From positions 1 through 28,565 of the forward strand of contig JACKEP010000041.1 of NCBI GenBank assembly GCA_020632915.1: a DNA stretch of 28,565 bases, given 5' to 3'. Position 1 is the stretch's first letter; every line of letters begins with the position of its first letter. The notes beneath the pieces are model-generated. The model did no database searches and was not told the origin of the DNA. It saw only the letters and a list, made by a program, of their open reading frames with translations. Positions 26,471 to 28,565 of the stretch are shown piece by piece. The position numbers and the translations under genes were made by a program. The DNA is from Alphaproteobacteria bacterium (GTDB lineage: Bacteria; Myxococcota_A; UBA796; GCA-2862545).

Positions 26471-27282
26471 GCGGTCCGGGGTTCCTCGACCGGATGGCGG
26501 CGCGCAGCGCGGCGCGGACGGCTGCGGATCGGGCGGAGCTGCCGCTCGATGCGCTCCTCGCGGCGGCGCGCGCGACCCCGACGCCACCCCCGCTGGCGTT
26601 CGACGGACGCTTCGACCTCATCACCGAGGTCAAGCTCCGGGCCCCCAGCGTGGGGGTGCTCGCCGCTCCGCCTGACCCCGTGGCCCACGTGGTCGCCCAG
26701 GCCCGTGCCTACGCTCGGGCGGGCGCGGCCGCGATCAGCGTGCTCACCGAGCCCGACCACTTCGACGGCCACCTCGATCACCTTGCTGCCGTCGTCGCCG
26801 CCGTCGACGTGCCGGTGATGCGCAAGGACTTCCTCGTCGACCCCTACCAGGTGTGGCAGGCGCGCCACCGCGGCGCGTCGGGCGTGCTGCTGATCGTGCG
26901 CATGCTCGACGACGCCGCGCTCGCCGCCCTCCTCGACGCGGCGGCCGGTGCGGGCCTGTTCGTGCTGCTCGAGGCGTTCGACGCCGACGACCTGGCGCGT
27001 GCCGCCCGGGTGGCGTGGGGGGGCACGGAACCCCTGCTGGTGGGCGTCAACACCCGCGACCTGCGCACCCTGCAGGTGGATGGGGATCGGCTCGCGCGGC
27101 TGGCCGACGTGCTCCCCGCGGGGCGCCCGACCGTCGCCGAGAGCGGCCTGCGCACGGCCGACGACGCCGCGCGCGTGCGCCGCCTCGGCTACACGCTGGC
27201 GCTCGTGGGCAGCGCGCTCATGGCGTCGCCGGATCCGGAGGCGCTGGCGTCGGCGATGCTGGCGGCGGGTCGGACGGCCTGA
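26467..27282 (+). CDS. trpC: Indole-3-glycerol phosphate synthase
   Basis: TrpC closes the pyrrole ring of carboxyphenylaminodeoxyribulose phosphate to indole-3-glycerol phosphate. The 271-residue TIM barrel has Glu54-Val-Lys56 in the first conserved strand, SVLTEP (91-96), the catalytic MRKDF with Lys120, DPYQVWQARHRGASGVLLIV, Glu169 in LLEAF, GVNTRDL (193-199) with Asn195, and AESGL (224-228). All core catalytic positions appear present, though Lys56 is followed by LRAPSVG where most TrpC proteins have a longer ASPS segment. The start is a GTG overlapping trpD. trpF, trpB and trpA do not follow; instead an antisense gene overlaps the last 65 bp. Confidence 0.95.
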   Translation: MSGPGFLDRMAARSAARTAADRAELPLDALLAAARATPTPPPLAFDGRFDLITEVKLRAPSVGVLAAPPDPVAHVVAQARAYARAGAAAISVLTEPDHFDGHLDHLAAVVAAVDVPVMRKDFLVDPYQVWQARHRGASGVLLIVRMLDDAALAALLDAAAGAGLFVLLEAFDADDLARAARVAWGGTEPLLVGVNTRDLRTLQVDGDRLARLADVLPAGRPTVAESGLRTADDAARVRRLGYTLALVGSALMASPDPEALASAMLAAGRTA

Positions 27283-28565
27283 CGGCGCCGTCCACCACGG
27301 GGCCTGCCACCACGCGGTAGAAGCCCACGCGCACCGGGTCGGTCAGGTAGGCCTCGTGGACGATGCCCAGCGCGGGCAGCTCGGTCTCGACGAGCGGCGC
27401 CAGCGTGTGGGCCGCCTCGAACGCGGCACACGCGTCCACCGGCTGGGGACCGCCCCGCTCGGCGTCGCGCAGCACCGATGGCGACACCGACACGCACGAT
27501 GGTCCGCGCCAGTACAGCACGCATGCACCGGGCGGCGCGGGCGGGTCGTCGAGCGTGCGCCACGTCCACCGCTTGTCGTGGGCGGGCGGCGGCTCCACGG
27601 GCGGGGGCAGGCCGAAGTCGCCGGGCGGGGGGTAGCTGCGCAGCTCGCAGTCGGACGGCAGGTCGTCGAGCGCGTCCACGAACACGCGGTAGGCCGACGG
27701 CACGGTGTGGACGCGCCACGCGACGGGCCACGTCACGATCGTGCCGACGCCCGCCACCAGCATCCCCACCGGCAGGTGCCGGGGGGACCAGCGCAGGAAC
27801 GGGGCCGTGGCGCCCAGCCCGGCCATCGCCGCGAACCACGGCAGGCTGCGCAGCTGGTGACGGGCGATCGCGAGCCCGTCCGGGGCGCCGGGCGCGTAGG
27901 ACGGCACGAGCGTGCCGAGCACGAGCGCCGTCACCAGCAGGGCCACGCGCACCGACACGCGGGGCGGACCGGTCACCAGCCCCGCCGCGACGAACAGGAC
28001 CAGCAACGGGCTCGTCCACGGCATGGTCAGGCCCACGTAGTGCTGCAGACCGTTCGTGAGCAGGCTGACGTCGTCGGCGTTGAGCGCCCCGGCGAGCTTG
28101 GCGCCACCGACGTTCTCCAGCCACAGCCCCACCGCCTGCGGCGCGAGCAGCGCCGCCGCGATCCCGACGGCGACGGCCGTGTCGGCCCGGCGCCACACCT
28201 GGCGCGGCACCCCGAGCCCCAGCACGGGCAGCACCACCAGCGGCAGCGCCATGCCCTCCGGCCGCATCACCGTCCCCAGGCCCACGGCGGTGCCCGTGAG
28301 CAGGGCGGCCCCCCACGAGGGGCGTCGCGCGTGCCAGGTCGCAGCGGCCAGGCCCAGCCACAGGAAGCCGTTCTCCAACACCTGCGGCGACTCGGTGTGG
28401 CCGAAGCGCATCGGCAGCGCCCAGCACGCCAGCACCGCCCCGGCCATCCACGCGCTCCAGCGGTGGGCGCCCAGACCGCGGAGGAACACCACCAGCGCGA
28501 GCACCGTCACCGTCGACAGCAGGGGCATGACGGCGATGACGGTGGTCTCGTCGGTGCGGAACACC
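27218..28565 (-). CDS. Multi-span membrane protein, GT-C glycosyltransferase-like (5' end missing)
   Basis: The frame is open to the window edge, so at least 448 C-terminal residues are present and the N terminus is missing. It starts within FRTDET, followed by about eight hydrophobic segments (for example VIAVMPLLSTVTVLALVVFL and LLVTALVLGTLV) separated by short basic loops such as RRPSW and RRADT. This is the pattern of GT-C (ArnT/PMT-like, GT39/83-type) glycosyltransferases acting at the periplasmic face with polyprenyl-phosphate sugars. The last 140 residues form a soluble domain with four cysteines and a Pro-rich end (PASPTPAPPDP). That Pro-rich end lies within the antisense of trpC. The catalytic first periplasmic loop is outside the window, so the enzyme class is tentative. 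Confidence 0.7.
   Translation of the reverse strand, partial: VFRTDETTVIAVMPLLSTVTVLALVVFLRGLGAHRWSAWMAGAVLACWALPMRFGHTESPQVLENGFLWLGLAAATWHARRPSWGAALLTGTAVGLGTVMRPEGMALPLVVLPVLGLGVPRQVWRRADTAVAVGIAAALLAPQAVGLWLENVGGAKLAGALNADDVSLLTNGLQHYVGLTMPWTSPLLVLFVAAGLVTGPPRVSVRVALLVTALVLGTLVPSYAPGAPDGLAIARHQLRSLPWFAAMAGLGATAPFLRWSPRHLPVGMLVAGVGTIVTWPVAWRVHTVPSAYRVFVDALDDLPSDCELRSYPPPGDFGLPPPVEPPPAHDKRWTWRTLDDPPAPPGACVLYWRGPSCVSVSPSVLRDAERGGPQPVDACAAFEAAHTLAPLVETELPALGIVHEAYLTDPVRVGFYRVVAGPVVDGAVRPSDPPPASPTPAPPDPATP

Overview
The window is very G+C-rich and tightly packed on both strands, with 23 protein-coding genes (two cut by the window edges) and no recognisable rRNA, tRNA, CRISPR or insertion sequence. 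The protein types point to Myxococcota (the former Deltaproteobacteria): thrombospondin type-3 aspartate/glycine/cysteine repeats, a lipoprotein made of RCC1-like 'CWG' repeats, lipoproteins with an acidic Asp-Thr linker after the lipobox, and a lamin-tail protein ending in a MYXO-CTERM-like tail (Gly-Cys-Ser, Pro-Gly, hydrophobic helix, Arg4). The taxonomic assignment is inference from these families, not from a marker gene.

Layout: 1-1149, 3' end of a secreted Ca-binding repeat protein (+). 1168-4345, fdhD followed by an FdhF/YdeP-type molybdopterin oxidoreductase (-), a cofactor-maturation/enzyme pair. 4567-6771, lipoprotein with 14 RCC1-like repeats (+). 6779-8091, Omp85-like outer-membrane barrel (-) whose signal peptide and barrel lie in different frames, with the break falling in a run of eight G. 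8231-9950, an exported START/SRPBCC protein and a zinc-ribbon/TerB protein with a degenerate J-like tail (+). 9960-17645, a saccharopine-dehydrogenase-like reductase and a complete oligopeptide ABC importer in the order oppA-(358 bp)-oppB-C-D-F (-); OppA carries an extra domain of about 200 residues with an SH3-like segment. 17673-18839, FAD monooxygenase (+), starting only 27 bp from the divergent oppA start. 18960-20289, ABC ATPase plus YkgJ-type Cys-cluster protein (-). 20392-23454, lipoprotein and three-domain lamin-tail surface protein (+). 23503-27282, trpE-trpG-trpD-trpC, each junction overlapping by 4 bp (+). 27218-28565, 3' part of a multi-membrane-span GT-C-like protein (-) whose tail overlaps trpC antisense by 65 bp.

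Functionally the window mixes housekeeping metabolism (the first steps of tryptophan synthesis from chorismate, peptide uptake, molybdoenzyme maturation) with a rich set of exported, cysteine-rich repeat proteins typical of predatory or social Myxococcota. No defence system, prophage or biosynthetic gene cluster is visible. The observations most worth a second look are the G8 frame break after the signal peptide of the outer-membrane barrel, the G-rich hexamer tract beside it, and the SH3-like insertion in OppA.
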